A stretch of 64,000 nucleotides of DNA, taken from positions 1-64,000 of the forward strand of contig JAILNI010000006.1 of NCBI GenBank assembly GCA_024691765.1, in the 5' to 3' direction. The stretch is from Bacteroidales bacterium (lineage in GTDB: Bacteria > Bacteroidota > Bacteroidia > Bacteroidales > UBA932). The notes under the pieces were generated by a model. That model made no database searches. It was not told the DNA's origin and worked only from the letters and a program-made list of their open reading frames with translations. The position numbers and the translations under genes were made by a program. Positions 16,771 to 24,290 of the stretch are shown piece by piece (within the stretch, counting starts at the first letter, position 1; every line of letters begins with the position of its first letter).

Positions 16771-17477
16771 TATTCGGGTTTGTATTTCGGAGGATCTATT
16801 TTCGCGTAGTACTTGAGATCCTTGATGAAATAACCAAGGCTGATCGCTGCCAGTGCCACTACCACGAACACCGCCACGTAGTCAAAAATAGTGGCTGTGT
16901 ACACGTTCCCGAGGACATGGATGGTTTGCCTGTATTCGGAGATGGGCTTTACGAAGATAAACAGCAGGCAGATGAGGATTACGAAGAGCCTGAGTTCGGT
17001 AGGGCCCAGTTTGGCGTATGTGAGGTTGAATTCCTGGCGCAGATGGGCGTTGATGTTCTGCATCACGGTGAGGATGAGATAGAACACCAGGGCCATGAGG
17101 GCGACATGAATGTGTACCAGCGGTGAAAGGCCTACCCCGATGAACATCAGCAGTTCGTTGGCTATGTCCATGGTGTGGTCGAGGAAATATCCGTATACGG
17201 GCCTCTGGGCGTGACGTACCCTTGCGAGGGTGCCGTCGAGGGAGTCTCCGTACCAATTGAGTATCAGACCGGCTATTGCGACCCAGAGCCACTGCATTCC
17301 GAGGTTGCTGAGCACGAAGCCGGCAAATATTAGCACGCTCCCGGCCATGCCAAGGCCGGTCATGAAATCGGATGTGACCCATTTGGGCTGCTTGCCGGCC
17401 AGCCAGACGAGTGCTTTTTTCTCGGCTGCACTGAGTACCGATGTCTGTATGCGTGTTGCCTGTTCAATATTTGCCAT
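16770..17477 (-). CDS. CDP-alcohol phosphatidyltransferase family protein
   Basis: A 235-residue membrane protein with about six hydrophobic segments and the CDP-alcohol phosphatidyltransferase signature: DSLDGTLAR, then after nine residues GYFLDHTMD, matching D-x2-DG-x2-AR-x(8-9)-G-x3-D-x3-D. The family transfers a phosphatidyl group from CDP-diacylglycerol to an alcohol. ATG 17477 is preferred over a TTG at 17486. The downstream acyltransferase is coupled. Head group unknown; phosphatidylglycerophosphate- or inositol-type products are possible. Confidence 0.85.
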   Translation of the reverse strand: MANIEQATRIQTSVLSAAEKKALVWLAGKQPKWVTSDFMTGLGMAGSVLIFAGFVLSNLGMQWLWVAIAGLILNWYGDSLDGTLARVRHAQRPVYGYFLDHTMDIANELLMFIGVGLSPLVHIHVALMALVFYLILTVMQNINAHLRQEFNLTYAKLGPTELRLFVILICLLFIFVKPISEYRQTIHVLGNVYTATIFDYVAVFVVVALAAISLGYFIKDLKYYAKIDPPKYKPE

Positions 17478-17557
17478 TTTGTTCAAGTTTATAGGTTAAC
17501 AAAGATACTGCAAAATTCGGACCTTGCAAAACGCCCCGGAATACCTACAATTAATGA

Positions 17558-17588
17558 TTGATTCGTGCGCGCGTATGCACTATCTTTG
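17558..17588 (+). promoter_or_regulatory. Promoter of feoAB
   Basis: TTG at 17558-17560, then 20 nt, then TATCTTTG at 17581-17588. This is a full Bacteroidetes sigma-A type promoter. It sets the start of the gene at ATG 17610, 21 nt downstream, and rules out the longer frame from 17565, which would begin upstream of the -7 box. Confidence 0.85.
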
Positions 17589-17609
17589 CGCCCGACAATA
17601 AGCACACGA

Positions 17610-20009
17610 ATGAATCTTTCAGAGGTAAAGACGGGAGAGAAAGCGGTCGTAGTAAAGGTAAACGGTCACGGCGGCTTCCGCAAGAGACTCATAGAGATGG
17701 GTTTCATACAGGGGAAGAAGGTGAAGGTAATCCTCAACGCCCCCCTGAGGGACCCTGTGGAATATGAAATACTCGGCTACAAGATTTCCCTCCGCAGGGA
17801 GGAGGCCGAGAAGATAGACGTCATCTCCGAAGAGGAGGCCCGGCTCAGCGTCTCCTCCGGCGAGGACCTCAGCGCCATAATACCCGAGGACTGCGCCGAT
17901 GAGGAGAAACTCGACGCCGTAATGGCCGAACTGGCCGAAAGGCGGCATCACGTGATAAGGGTGGCGCTGGTAGGCAACCCGAACTGCGGCAAAACCAGCC
18001 TTTTCAACATCGCGTCCGGCGCCCACGAGCATGTGGGCAATTACAGCGGAGTCACCGTGGACGCAAAGGAAGGGCGCTTCAGCTACAAGGGATACGACTT
18101 CGTGCTGGTAGATCTCCCAGGCACCTATTCCCTGAGCGCCTACAGTCCGGAAGAACTGTACGTGCGCAAAAATCTTCTTGAAGCCCTGCCGGACGTGGTG
18201 GTCAACGTGGTCGACGCATCGAACCTCGAGCGCAACCTTTATCTGACCACCCAGCTCATCGACATGGACCTCCGCGTGGTGATGGCCCTGAATATGTACG
18301 ACGAGCTGCGCGCGAAGGGGGATGAACTCGACGTGCGCCAGCTTGGAACCCTGCTCGGAATGCCCTGCTGTCCTACTGTAAGCCGGGACGGACAGGGCAT
18401 ACCCGAGCTTTTCGATACGGTGATTTCGGTATACGAAGGCGGTCATCCCGACAGCCTCGCGCGCCACATCCACATCAACCACGGCTCCGAACTGGAGAAG
18501 AGCATCAAGCATCTGCAGCAGCACATGCAGGAAAACCTCACCATCGGGGCTCACTACTCCACCCGCTATCTGGCCATCAAGTTCCTCGAATACGATTCCG
18601 AGGTCGAGCGCATCATCGCCGGCTATCCCAATGCGGAAGAGGTGCGTGAAGCGAGGATGGAAGAGGAAGAACGCATAAGGCCGCTTTTGGGTGCCAATCT
18701 GGAGTCGGCCATAGTGGATGCCAAGTACGCCTTCGTGCAGGGCGCGCTCAAGGAGACTTTCACCCCCCACGTGGAGAAGACTCCGCGTCGCACCGTCACC
18801 GACCGCATCGACGCCGTGGTTACCAACAAATGGCTGGCCTTCCCCATCTTCCTGCTGGTGCTGTACCTCATATTCTGGTGCACTTTCACCGTCGGGCAGT
18901 ATCCTATGGACTGGATAGACGCCGCCGTGGCGTGGATAGGGGGAAAGATAGGCTCCCTGCTCCCCGGCGGCTGGCTGCGCGACCTGCTTGTCGACGGAAT
19001 CATAGCCGGAGTGGGCAGTGTTCTGGTGTTCCTCCCGAACATCCTCATACTGTACTTTTTCATCAGCATACTGGAAGACAGCGGCTACATGGCCCGCACC
19101 GCCTTTATCGTGGACAAGCTGATGCACCATCTCGGGCTGCACGGCAAAAGCTTCATCCCCATGGTTATGGGCTTCGGCTGCAACGTGCCCGCCATTATGG
19201 CTACGCGCACCATCGAGAGCCGCAAGAGCCGCCTGATCACTATCGCCCTGGTGCCCTTCATGAGCTGCGCCGGCCGCCTGCCTATCTTCGTGCTCTTCGT
19301 CGGGGCCTTCTTCCCGGCCCATTCTGCCCTGGCTCTTATGTGCATCTATCTGCTGGGCGTGCTGCTGGCGATTCTCAGCGCCCTGGTCATGAAGCGCCTT
19401 GTGAAGGACGACGACCTTCCGTTTGTGATGGAACTGCCCCCTTACCGCATCCCGACCGCCAAGGCCATAGGCCGTCACACATGGGAGAAAGGAAAGCAGT
19501 ATCTGCAGAAGATGGCGACGACCATCCTTATCGGTTCCATGATAATCTGGGGCCTCGGTTATTTCCCGCACGACATGTCACGCGGCGCCGAATACCAGCA
19601 GGAGCACTCGCTGCTCGGGCGTGTGGGGAAGACTGTGGCTCCGGCCCTTGACCCGCTTGGCTTCAGCTGGAAGATGGACATAGGCCTGATTTCCGGAGTC
19701 GTTGCCAAAGAACTGGTGGTGAGTTCGCTGGGAGTGATGTATGCGGGAGACGAGGCCGCGGAGGTCGACACCGACACCCTTTCGGAAGATACTGCCCTGC
19801 AGTCGGCCCTGTTGCGCAACGTGTCGCTTCCCGCTGCGGTGGCCTTCATGATATTCGTATTGCTCTACTTCCCCTGCATTGCCACCTTCGTCGCGATAAA
19901 GAACGAAACCGGCAAATGGAGCTGGGCCGCCGGAATCTGCGCCTACACTATAGCCGTTGCGTGGATCGTGGCATTCGCGGGTTATCACCTGTCTGCTTTG
20001 CTGCTTTGA
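17610..20009 (+). CDS. feoB: Ferrous iron transporter, FeoA-FeoB fusion
   Basis: FeoB brings Fe2+ across the inner membrane with a GTPase domain. In this 799-residue protein, residues about 1-75 are a FeoA-like SH3 domain. The G domain follows: P-loop GNPNCGKTS at 122-130 and G3 DLPG at 168-171. The transmembrane core with Gate motifs follows (about 390-799; MGFGCNVPAIMATRTI, later VAKELVVSSLGVMYAG). FeoA-FeoB fusion is common in Bacteroidetes. Start supported by the promoter at 17558-17588. A 9-bp hairpin overlaps the stop codon. Confidence 0.95.
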   Translation: MNLSEVKTGEKAVVVKVNGHGGFRKRLIEMGFIQGKKVKVILNAPLRDPVEYEILGYKISLRREEAEKIDVISEEEARLSVSSGEDLSAIIPEDCADEEKLDAVMAELAERRHHVIRVALVGNPNCGKTSLFNIASGAHEHVGNYSGVTVDAKEGRFSYKGYDFVLVDLPGTYSLSAYSPEELYVRKNLLEALPDVVVNVVDASNLERNLYLTTQLIDMDLRVVMALNMYDELRAKGDELDVRQLGTLLGMPCCPTVSRDGQGIPELFDTVISVYEGGHPDSLARHIHINHGSELEKSIKHLQQHMQENLTIGAHYSTRYLAIKFLEYDSEVERIIAGYPNAEEVREARMEEEERIRPLLGANLESAIVDAKYAFVQGALKETFTPHVEKTPRRTVTDRIDAVVTNKWLAFPIFLLVLYLIFWCTFTVGQYPMDWIDAAVAWIGGKIGSLLPGGWLRDLLVDGIIAGVGSVLVFLPNILILYFFISILEDSGYMARTAFIVDKLMHHLGLHGKSFIPMVMGFGCNVPAIMATRTIESRKSRLITIALVPFMSCAGRLPIFVLFVGAFFPAHSALALMCIYLLGVLLAILSALVMKRLVKDDDLPFVMELPPYRIPTAKAIGRHTWEKGKQYLQKMATTILIGSMIIWGLGYFPHDMSRGAEYQQEHSLLGRVGKTVAPALDPLGFSWKMDIGLISGVVAKELVVSSLGVMYAGDEAAEVDTDTLSEDTALQSALLRNVSLPAAVAFMIFVLLYFPCIATFVAIKNETGKWSWAAGICAYTIAVAWIVAFAGYHLSALLL

Positions 20010-20171
20010 CTGGCAAAGCAGCAATGACGTCTCCCCCGACAAGCGAGTCGCTGAGCCGTCAGGCGAACCGCCGGTCCCGGTCTTTGCGGGAGCAAAGACG
20101 CGAGGGACGTAGAGGCGGCGGGGTACGATAGGGGCGGAGCCCCTAGGGATAAATAATTGCAGCGAAGCTGC
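20000..20171. repeat. Hairpin-rich spacer after feoB
   Basis: Four hairpins sit in about 170 nt. (1) GCTGCTTTG 20000-20008 / CAAAGCAGC 20014-20022, overlapping the feoB stop. (2) A three-part stem, CCGCC 20068-20072 / GGCGG 20114-20118, GTCCC 20074-20078 / GGGAC 20104-20108 and GTCTTTGC 20080-20087 / GCAAAGAC 20092-20099. (3) TAGGGGC 20129-20135 / GCCCCTA 20139-20145. (4) GCAGC 20159-20163 / GCTGC 20167-20171. No coding potential is convincing. It may be a REP-like repeat cluster or a structured 3' UTR. Confidence 0.55.
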
Positions 20172-20180
20172 GATCCGAAC

Positions 20181-20211
20181 AAAAAAAGTCGCCATCCGGC
20201 GACTCTTTTTT
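20181..20211. terminator. Bidirectional terminator between feoB and tRNA-Val
   Basis: AGTCGCC (20187-20193) pairs with GGCGACT (20198-20204) around ATCC. Seven As precede and CTTTTTT follows. It can end both the feoB transcript and the tRNA-Val transcript from the other strand. Confidence 0.9.
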
Positions 20212-20212
20212 G

Positions 20213-20287
20213 TGAGGATTACTGGATTTGAACCAGTGACCTCTTGCCTGTCAAGCAAGCGCTCTAAACCAACTGAGCTAAACCCTC
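20213..20287 (-). tRNA. tRNA-Val (GAC)
   Basis: A complete cloverleaf is present on the minus strand: acceptor GAGGGTT/AATCCTC, D-arm GCTC/GAGC, anticodon stem CTTGC/GCAAG with loop TTGACAG (anticodon GAC), T-arm ACTGG/CCAGT with TTCAAAT, and discriminator A. CCA is not encoded. A -7 box lies 16 nt upstream. Confidence 0.92.
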
Positions 20288-20303
20288 GTTCGATTTTGGA
20301 CTG

Positions 20304-20311
20304 CAAATATA
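20304..20311 (-). promoter_or_regulatory. -7 element of tRNA-Val
   Basis: On the minus strand TATATTTG matches TAnnTTTG, 16 nt before the tRNA 5' end. No clear TTG box is seen at the expected spacing. Confidence 0.5.
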
Positions 20312-20326
20312 GTAAAATATTTAAAA

Positions 20327-20737
20327 CTACACAGTAAATTTTGCCTCGATAAGCATATTCCCCAAACGGTGAATCCCGTCCTCAATCCGTTGAAGCTGTT
20401 TTTCGGAAATATATGCCCTCCCGAGTTTGTACTGCAATAATAAGGTCGGATTCATTCCTATATATCTGGCGAATCCGCTTGCATTTATCATTGGGCAGTA
20501 TTTAAAAAATGACGGCAGGTCGTACTTGTATTCGAATTCCAGATGCTGGAGTTCTTCGGGTATTTCTTCCCCATTCTCGGTGTAAGAAGCAAGCATCTCC
20601 TCCACACCTATTTGAAAATCTTCTTTTGCTTCTTCCACAGTATTACCATCACCGATGATAACATGATGTTCGAGATCTGGCGTAAATATGCCAAAAGTTC
20701 CATCTTTTCCAAGTTCGATCAGGGCAGTTGTTTTCAT
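20327..20737 (-). CDS. hicB: HicB-like antitoxin
   Basis: The 136-residue protein has an N-terminal HicB fold (residues about 3-70: ALIELGKDGTFGIFTPDL, then DGNTVEEAKEDFQIGVEEML) and a C-terminal helix-turn-helix-like part (about 85-130, FARYIGMNPTLLLQYKLGR). HicB neutralises the HicA mRNA interferase and represses its own operon. It starts 1 nt after the stop of the hicA-like frame upstream. The region is AT-richer than its neighbours, which suggests transfer. The antitoxin looks whole, while the toxin does not. Confidence 0.85.
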   Translation of the reverse strand: MKTTALIELGKDGTFGIFTPDLEHHVIIGDGNTVEEAKEDFQIGVEEMLASYTENGEEIPEELQHLEFEYKYDLPSFFKYCPMINASGFARYIGMNPTLLLQYKLGRAYISEKQLQRIEDGIHRLGNMLIEAKFTV

Positions 20738-20738
20738 G

Positions 20739-20867
20739 TCAAAATCCTATCAATTTCTTGAGTTTATAATAAAGGCCCTCTCTAACTTCTTGTGAGTCAT
20801 GCCTTCCTCTTCTCACGAGATACCATCCTTTTTCTTCTGCAATCCGTCGTAGTTCGCTCCATTTCAT
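20739..20867 (-). CDS. hicA: HicA-like toxin, internally shortened
   Basis: A 42-residue frame begins MKWSELRRIAEEKGWYLVRRG and continues directly into RHDSQEVREGLYYKLKKLIGF. Both ends match HicA proteins, which are usually about 58-65 residues. The middle strand and loop that follow the first glycine, including the region of the catalytic His, seem to be missing, with frame kept. The shortened protein is unlikely to be an active RNase (inference). It lies directly before hicB, the normal order. Confidence 0.7.
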   Translation of the reverse strand: MKWSELRRIAEEKGWYLVRRGRHDSQEVREGLYYKLKKLIGF

Positions 20868-20869
20868 CG

Positions 20870-20877
20870 CAAATATA
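20870..20877 (-). promoter_or_regulatory. -7 element of hicAB
   Basis: Minus-strand TATATTTG lies only 2 nt before the hicA ATG, so any transcript would be leaderless at hicA. No TTG box at the usual spacing is clear; the upstream DNA is very AT-rich. Confidence 0.45.
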
Positions 20878-20931
20878 TAATAAATATATTAATTAACGAA
20901 AATAATATTTGAAAATCATTAGATAATTTCG

Positions 20932-22488
20932 CTATCCCAAATACCTCCTGTCCAGGAACCTGTAACCGGCAGCTTCGGCAATGTGTTGAGGCGAAATGTC
21001 CCTTTCGCCTGCCAGATCCGCAATGGTGCGCGCCACCTTGATGATGCGTGAAAACGCGCGTGCGGACAGCCCCATGCGGTCGATAAGCCTCTCGAGCATT
21101 TCCTTGCAGGCCTCCGACAGCGGGCAGAACCGTTCGAGCTGGCGGCTGCCCATCTCGGCATTCACCGAAATGCCCTCGTCCCGGAAGCGTTCGGTCTGGA
21201 GCGCCCGGGCCTTCAGCACCCTTGCCGCTACGGCCGCGCTGCCTTCCCCCTTCACCCTGTTCACCAGTTTACCCGGAGCCACCGGATGCATCCAGAGATG
21301 TATGTCTATACGGTCCATGATGGGCCCCGAGAGCCTCGCCAGGTATCCGGCCCTCTGTCCGACCGTGCAGGTGCAGCGGTCTCCTTCGCCATAATAGCCG
21401 CAGGGGCAGGGATTGGTCGCGGCAGCCAGCATGAACGATGCCGGGTAGCTAATCTTCGTCCTCAGCCGCGATATGCTTACAACCCTGTCCTCTATCGGCC
21501 CGCGGAGCGCCTCTATCAGAGATTTCGGCATTTGCCCGAGTTCGTCGAGGAAGAGCACTCCGCCGTTCGCCAGCGACACTTCTCCGGGAAGGATGTTGTC
21601 GCCGTTGCCCCCGCCCACTATCGCAGCCACCGACGCGCTGTAGTGCGGTGCCCGGAAAGGCCTCGCGTGCATAAGCCCTATCCCGCCGTAGGCCTTGCCG
21701 GCTATTGAGTAGATCTTGCTTGTAAGCAGGCTCTCTTCGTGACTCATCGGCGGAAGTATCCCGGAAAGGGCCCTGGCAAGGGAACTTTTCCCGCTGCCCG
21801 GTGGGCCGATGAGTATGAGGTTGTGCCCGCCTGCGACGGCTATCTCGGCCCCGCGCTTGGCACCGTCCTGTCCGATTATATCCGCGAAATCCATGTATCC
21901 CGGCCTCCCTGTGCCGGCAGCGGAGTTCTCAAGAGCTTCCCTGTACACCCTGCTGTTCTTAATCAGCAGATCTTCCGCGCCGTTCCCGGACAGCACCCTG
22001 AGCGCATCTCCAAGGCTTCTCACCCCGTATACTTCGGCATCGTCCAATTCCACCGTCTCGAGGGCCGAAGTCTCCGGCAATATGCATCCGCGGAAACCCT
22101 GCCTGACGGCAAGTTCCGCAAACGGCAGCGCTCCTGCGATTCCGCGCACTGAACCGTCGAGCCCGAGTTCTCCCATAATGAGGTATTCCCCCAGCGCCGG
22201 CATCTCCGCCTGCCCTGAGGCTGCAATGATGCCGAGAGCTATTGGAAGATCGTAGCCGGAGCCCTTCTTGTGGAGATCGGCGGGTGCCAGATTGATCACT
22301 ATCTTCATTCCCGGAACGTGGAATCCCAGGGCCTGCAGGGCTGTCACCACCCTGAGGAGGCTTTCCTTTACGGCCACGTCGGCCAGTCCGCAGAGGTGTA
22401 TGCCTATGCCGCGGGCGATGTCCACCTCGACTGTCACCGGTACGGCGTCTATTCCTACACACTTGGCTGCATTAATGTTTATCAGCAT
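20932..22488 (-). CDS. comM: YifB/ComM family Mg-chelatase-like ATPase
   Basis: The 518-residue protein has the N-terminal ChlI-like lid domain (residues about 1-165, DLPIALGIIAASGQ), an AAA+ module with Walker A GPPGSGKSS near residue 232, Walker B ILFLDE-like GVLFLDELGQM, and the C-terminal Mg_chelatase_C domain. ComM homologues are hexameric helicases that aid branch migration during natural transformation. The gene stands divergent from tsaE. Length is normal (about 505-515). Confidence 0.93.
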   Translation of the reverse strand: MLININAAKCVGIDAVPVTVEVDIARGIGIHLCGLADVAVKESLLRVVTALQALGFHVPGMKIVINLAPADLHKKGSGYDLPIALGIIAASGQAEMPALGEYLIMGELGLDGSVRGIAGALPFAELAVRQGFRGCILPETSALETVELDDAEVYGVRSLGDALRVLSGNGAEDLLIKNSRVYREALENSAAGTGRPGYMDFADIIGQDGAKRGAEIAVAGGHNLILIGPPGSGKSSLARALSGILPPMSHEESLLTSKIYSIAGKAYGGIGLMHARPFRAPHYSASVAAIVGGGNGDNILPGEVSLANGGVLFLDELGQMPKSLIEALRGPIEDRVVSISRLRTKISYPASFMLAAATNPCPCGYYGEGDRCTCTVGQRAGYLARLSGPIMDRIDIHLWMHPVAPGKLVNRVKGEGSAAVAARVLKARALQTERFRDEGISVNAEMGSRQLERFCPLSEACKEMLERLIDRMGLSARAFSRIIKVARTIADLAGERDISPQHIAEAAGYRFLDRRYLG

Positions 22489-22496
22489 GTTTTTAT

Positions 22497-22504
22497 TATT
22501 TTTG
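22497..22504 (+). promoter_or_regulatory. -7 element of tsaE
   Basis: TATTTTTG matches TAnnTTTG. It ends 5 nt before the likely GTG start of tsaE at 22510, which implies a leader of only a few nucleotides. No TTG at the usual distance. Confidence 0.5.
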
Positions 22505-22509
22505 CATTC

Positions 22510-22935
22510 GTGTTACACACCATTACAATCAGCAATCTCGGGGAAATCGATTCCGCGGCCGCGCAGTTCCTGAAGGAACTCGGCGGGAGACGGCTGGTAG
22601 CCTTCCATGCTCCCATGGGTGCGGGCAAGACCACCTTCATCACGGCGCTCTGCAAGTCACTTGGCGTGCGCGACGACGCGGTGAGTTCCCCAACCTTCGC
22701 CCTGGTGAACGAGTATCGCGCTTCGGACGGGCAGAGCATATTCCATTTCGATTTTTACCGAATAGAAAAGACCGCGGAGGCCCTCGACATAGGTTTTTAC
22801 GATTACGTGGACTCGGGTTGCCTCTGCCTTATGGAGTGGCCGGAAAACGTGGAGGAAATCCTTCCCGAGGAAACCCTGCACGTCAGCATCAAGGTCCTCC
22901 CCGACGAAAGCCGCGTCATCAGCTGGGAGGAATAA
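22510..22935 (+). CDS. tsaE: tRNA threonylcarbamoyladenosine synthesis ATPase TsaE
   Basis: TsaE is the ATPase of the TsaBDE complex that makes t6A37 in ANN-reading tRNAs. The 141-residue protein shows Walker A GAGKTTF at about residues 35-41, the threonine-loop segment VSSPTFALVNEY, and FHFDFYRI with LDIGFYDY after it. The start is uncertain: GTG 22510 is the only common start codon that keeps the first strand (ITISNL). A -7 box ends 5 nt upstream. The 3' end overlaps the convergent lipoprotein gene by 17 nt. Confidence 0.9.
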   Translation: MLHTITISNLGEIDSAAAQFLKELGGRRLVAFHAPMGAGKTTFITALCKSLGVRDDAVSSPTFALVNEYRASDGQSIFHFDFYRIEKTAEALDIGFYDYVDSGCLCLMEWPENVEEILPEETLHVSIKVLPDESRVISWEE

Positions 22936-24145
22936 TCTCCACGTCCACTGCCGTCACATAGCCGTTGAAGGGGAACTCTCCGGCGGCTCTTCCTCCGTGC
23001 AGCAGTAGCGGTGGCCCTCCGGGCGCTGAAGCGCCGATCAGAAGTCCGTTCCCGAGAACGGCTGCGCATTCACCGGAAAAGGCCAGCAGGGAAGGGTCCG
23101 AAAAACAGGTCAGCGGTTCGTAGCTCTTTGCTCCGCGTGCAAATACGCCCAGCGGATCCGCTCCGCTGACAAGATACAGTTTCCCTCCTATTGAATATGG
23201 CCAGCCGATACGCACCCTGAAATAGGAATACTCCAGGGTTTCCGTATTGATATAAACGGACTTGAGCCCCATGCCGAAGGAGGCATCCCCGCGCACGAAC
23301 AGGGCCTCTCCCAACGGAACCAGGCTGAGGGAAGCCGACACGCCCGAGATGCTTTTGCTGAAGCCGCTCCGGGAAAGGATGTGTTCCGTGCCGTTCTTTC
23401 TCCACAGCACCGTCTGCCTGCCGCCCAGCCAGAGGACATCCTCCGCCCTGCCGTCCGTCTCCGGAGCCATCACGGCCGAGATCACGGCATCCCTTACCGA
23501 GAACAGGTTGCCCGAATCGGTGTATGCAAAGCAGATATGCCCGTCGTCTTCGTAAAGGGCGTTCCGTCCTTCCCCGAAGCCTCCGATAACACTTCCGTGA
23601 CTGATGGGCAGCAGTACTTCGGAATCCCTGCGGAGCACGATGCTCCCGTCGCCGGGGCTGCAGGAGAGCGAAATGAGGGCTCCGTCAGAGTCGCACAGCA
23701 GCCCTTTCAGGATGGCGCTGCCGTCGAAATGCACAAGGAGCTTCCCATCCCTGCAAATATAGGTGCGACCGTCGCAGCAGCGCTCGGTGTACAGATGACC
23801 GCCGATTATATGGTGCGTTCCGGGGGAGGGGCTGATTACCGATTCCGGCCCGACGGGTACGATGAGTTCGGGATCGGCGCCCCGGTAGAGTATGAGTTCT
23901 CCCTCGAATCGCCCCGAGGCGCTGTCCTTAGCCCAGTCGTAATCGCCCGGCACCCTGACTGCGCAGATGCGAACGACAGTGTCGGCCCCGGACACCCCGT
24001 CTCCTGAACCGGTACTGTCCCTTTGCCGGAAGGGGCCGGTTATGGAAGTCCTGTCTCCCCGTACTCTTGCGCCGAAGGGAGGCTGGAGCCGCTCGCAACA
24101 GGTGCAGAGCAGCAACAGAACGAAAATCCGAAACAACTTTTCCAT
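22919..24145 (-). CDS. Uncharacterised lipoprotein, possible beta-propeller
   Basis: I do not recognise this 408-residue protein. It starts with a lipoprotein-type signal (MEKLFRIFVLLLLCTCC, lipid-modified Cys near 14). The rest is rich in Gly, Ser and short beta-strand-like stretches with recurring G-D-G/S turns, which suits a beta-propeller or other all-beta fold (inference). A terminator (24172-24206) separates it from the upstream anti-sigma/barrel gene, and it overlaps the tsaE 3' end by 17 nt. No catalytic motif was found. Confidence 0.7.
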   Translation of the reverse strand: MEKLFRIFVLLLLCTCCERLQPPFGARVRGDRTSITGPFRQRDSTGSGDGVSGADTVVRICAVRVPGDYDWAKDSASGRFEGELILYRGADPELIVPVGPESVISPSPGTHHIIGGHLYTERCCDGRTYICRDGKLLVHFDGSAILKGLLCDSDGALISLSCSPGDGSIVLRRDSEVLLPISHGSVIGGFGEGRNALYEDDGHICFAYTDSGNLFSVRDAVISAVMAPETDGRAEDVLWLGGRQTVLWRKNGTEHILSRSGFSKSISGVSASLSLVPLGEALFVRGDASFGMGLKSVYINTETLEYSYFRVRIGWPYSIGGKLYLVSGADPLGVFARGAKSYEPLTCFSDPSLLAFSGECAAVLGNGLLIGASAPGGPPLLLHGGRAAGEFPFNGYVTAVDVEIIPPS

Positions 24146-24171
24146 TGTCCTTTTTTCGGCAAATGAAAGCA

Positions 24172-24206
24172 GAAAAAAAGAACCCCCGGGGAGTAATTCC
24201 GGGGGT
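24172..24206 (-). terminator. Terminator after the anti-sigma/barrel gene
   Basis: Read on the minus strand, ACCCCCGG (24206-24199) pairs with CCGGGGGT (24189-24182), followed by a T-rich run TTCTTTTTTT. It lies about 85 nt after the stop of the anti-sigma/barrel gene and just before the unknown lipoprotein. Confidence 0.75.
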
Positions 24207-24290
24207 AAAACGCGAAAAAAGTTTTTCTTTCGGTTCGCTTTTTTGCAGGTGGCCGAAAAATAAAATTTTCGACCCCTGAGAATCAGCCGT

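Noticed and set aside
17565..17609. Upstream start for feoB
   Set aside because: The extension lies before and over the TTG/TATCTTTG promoter and has no FeoA similarity.
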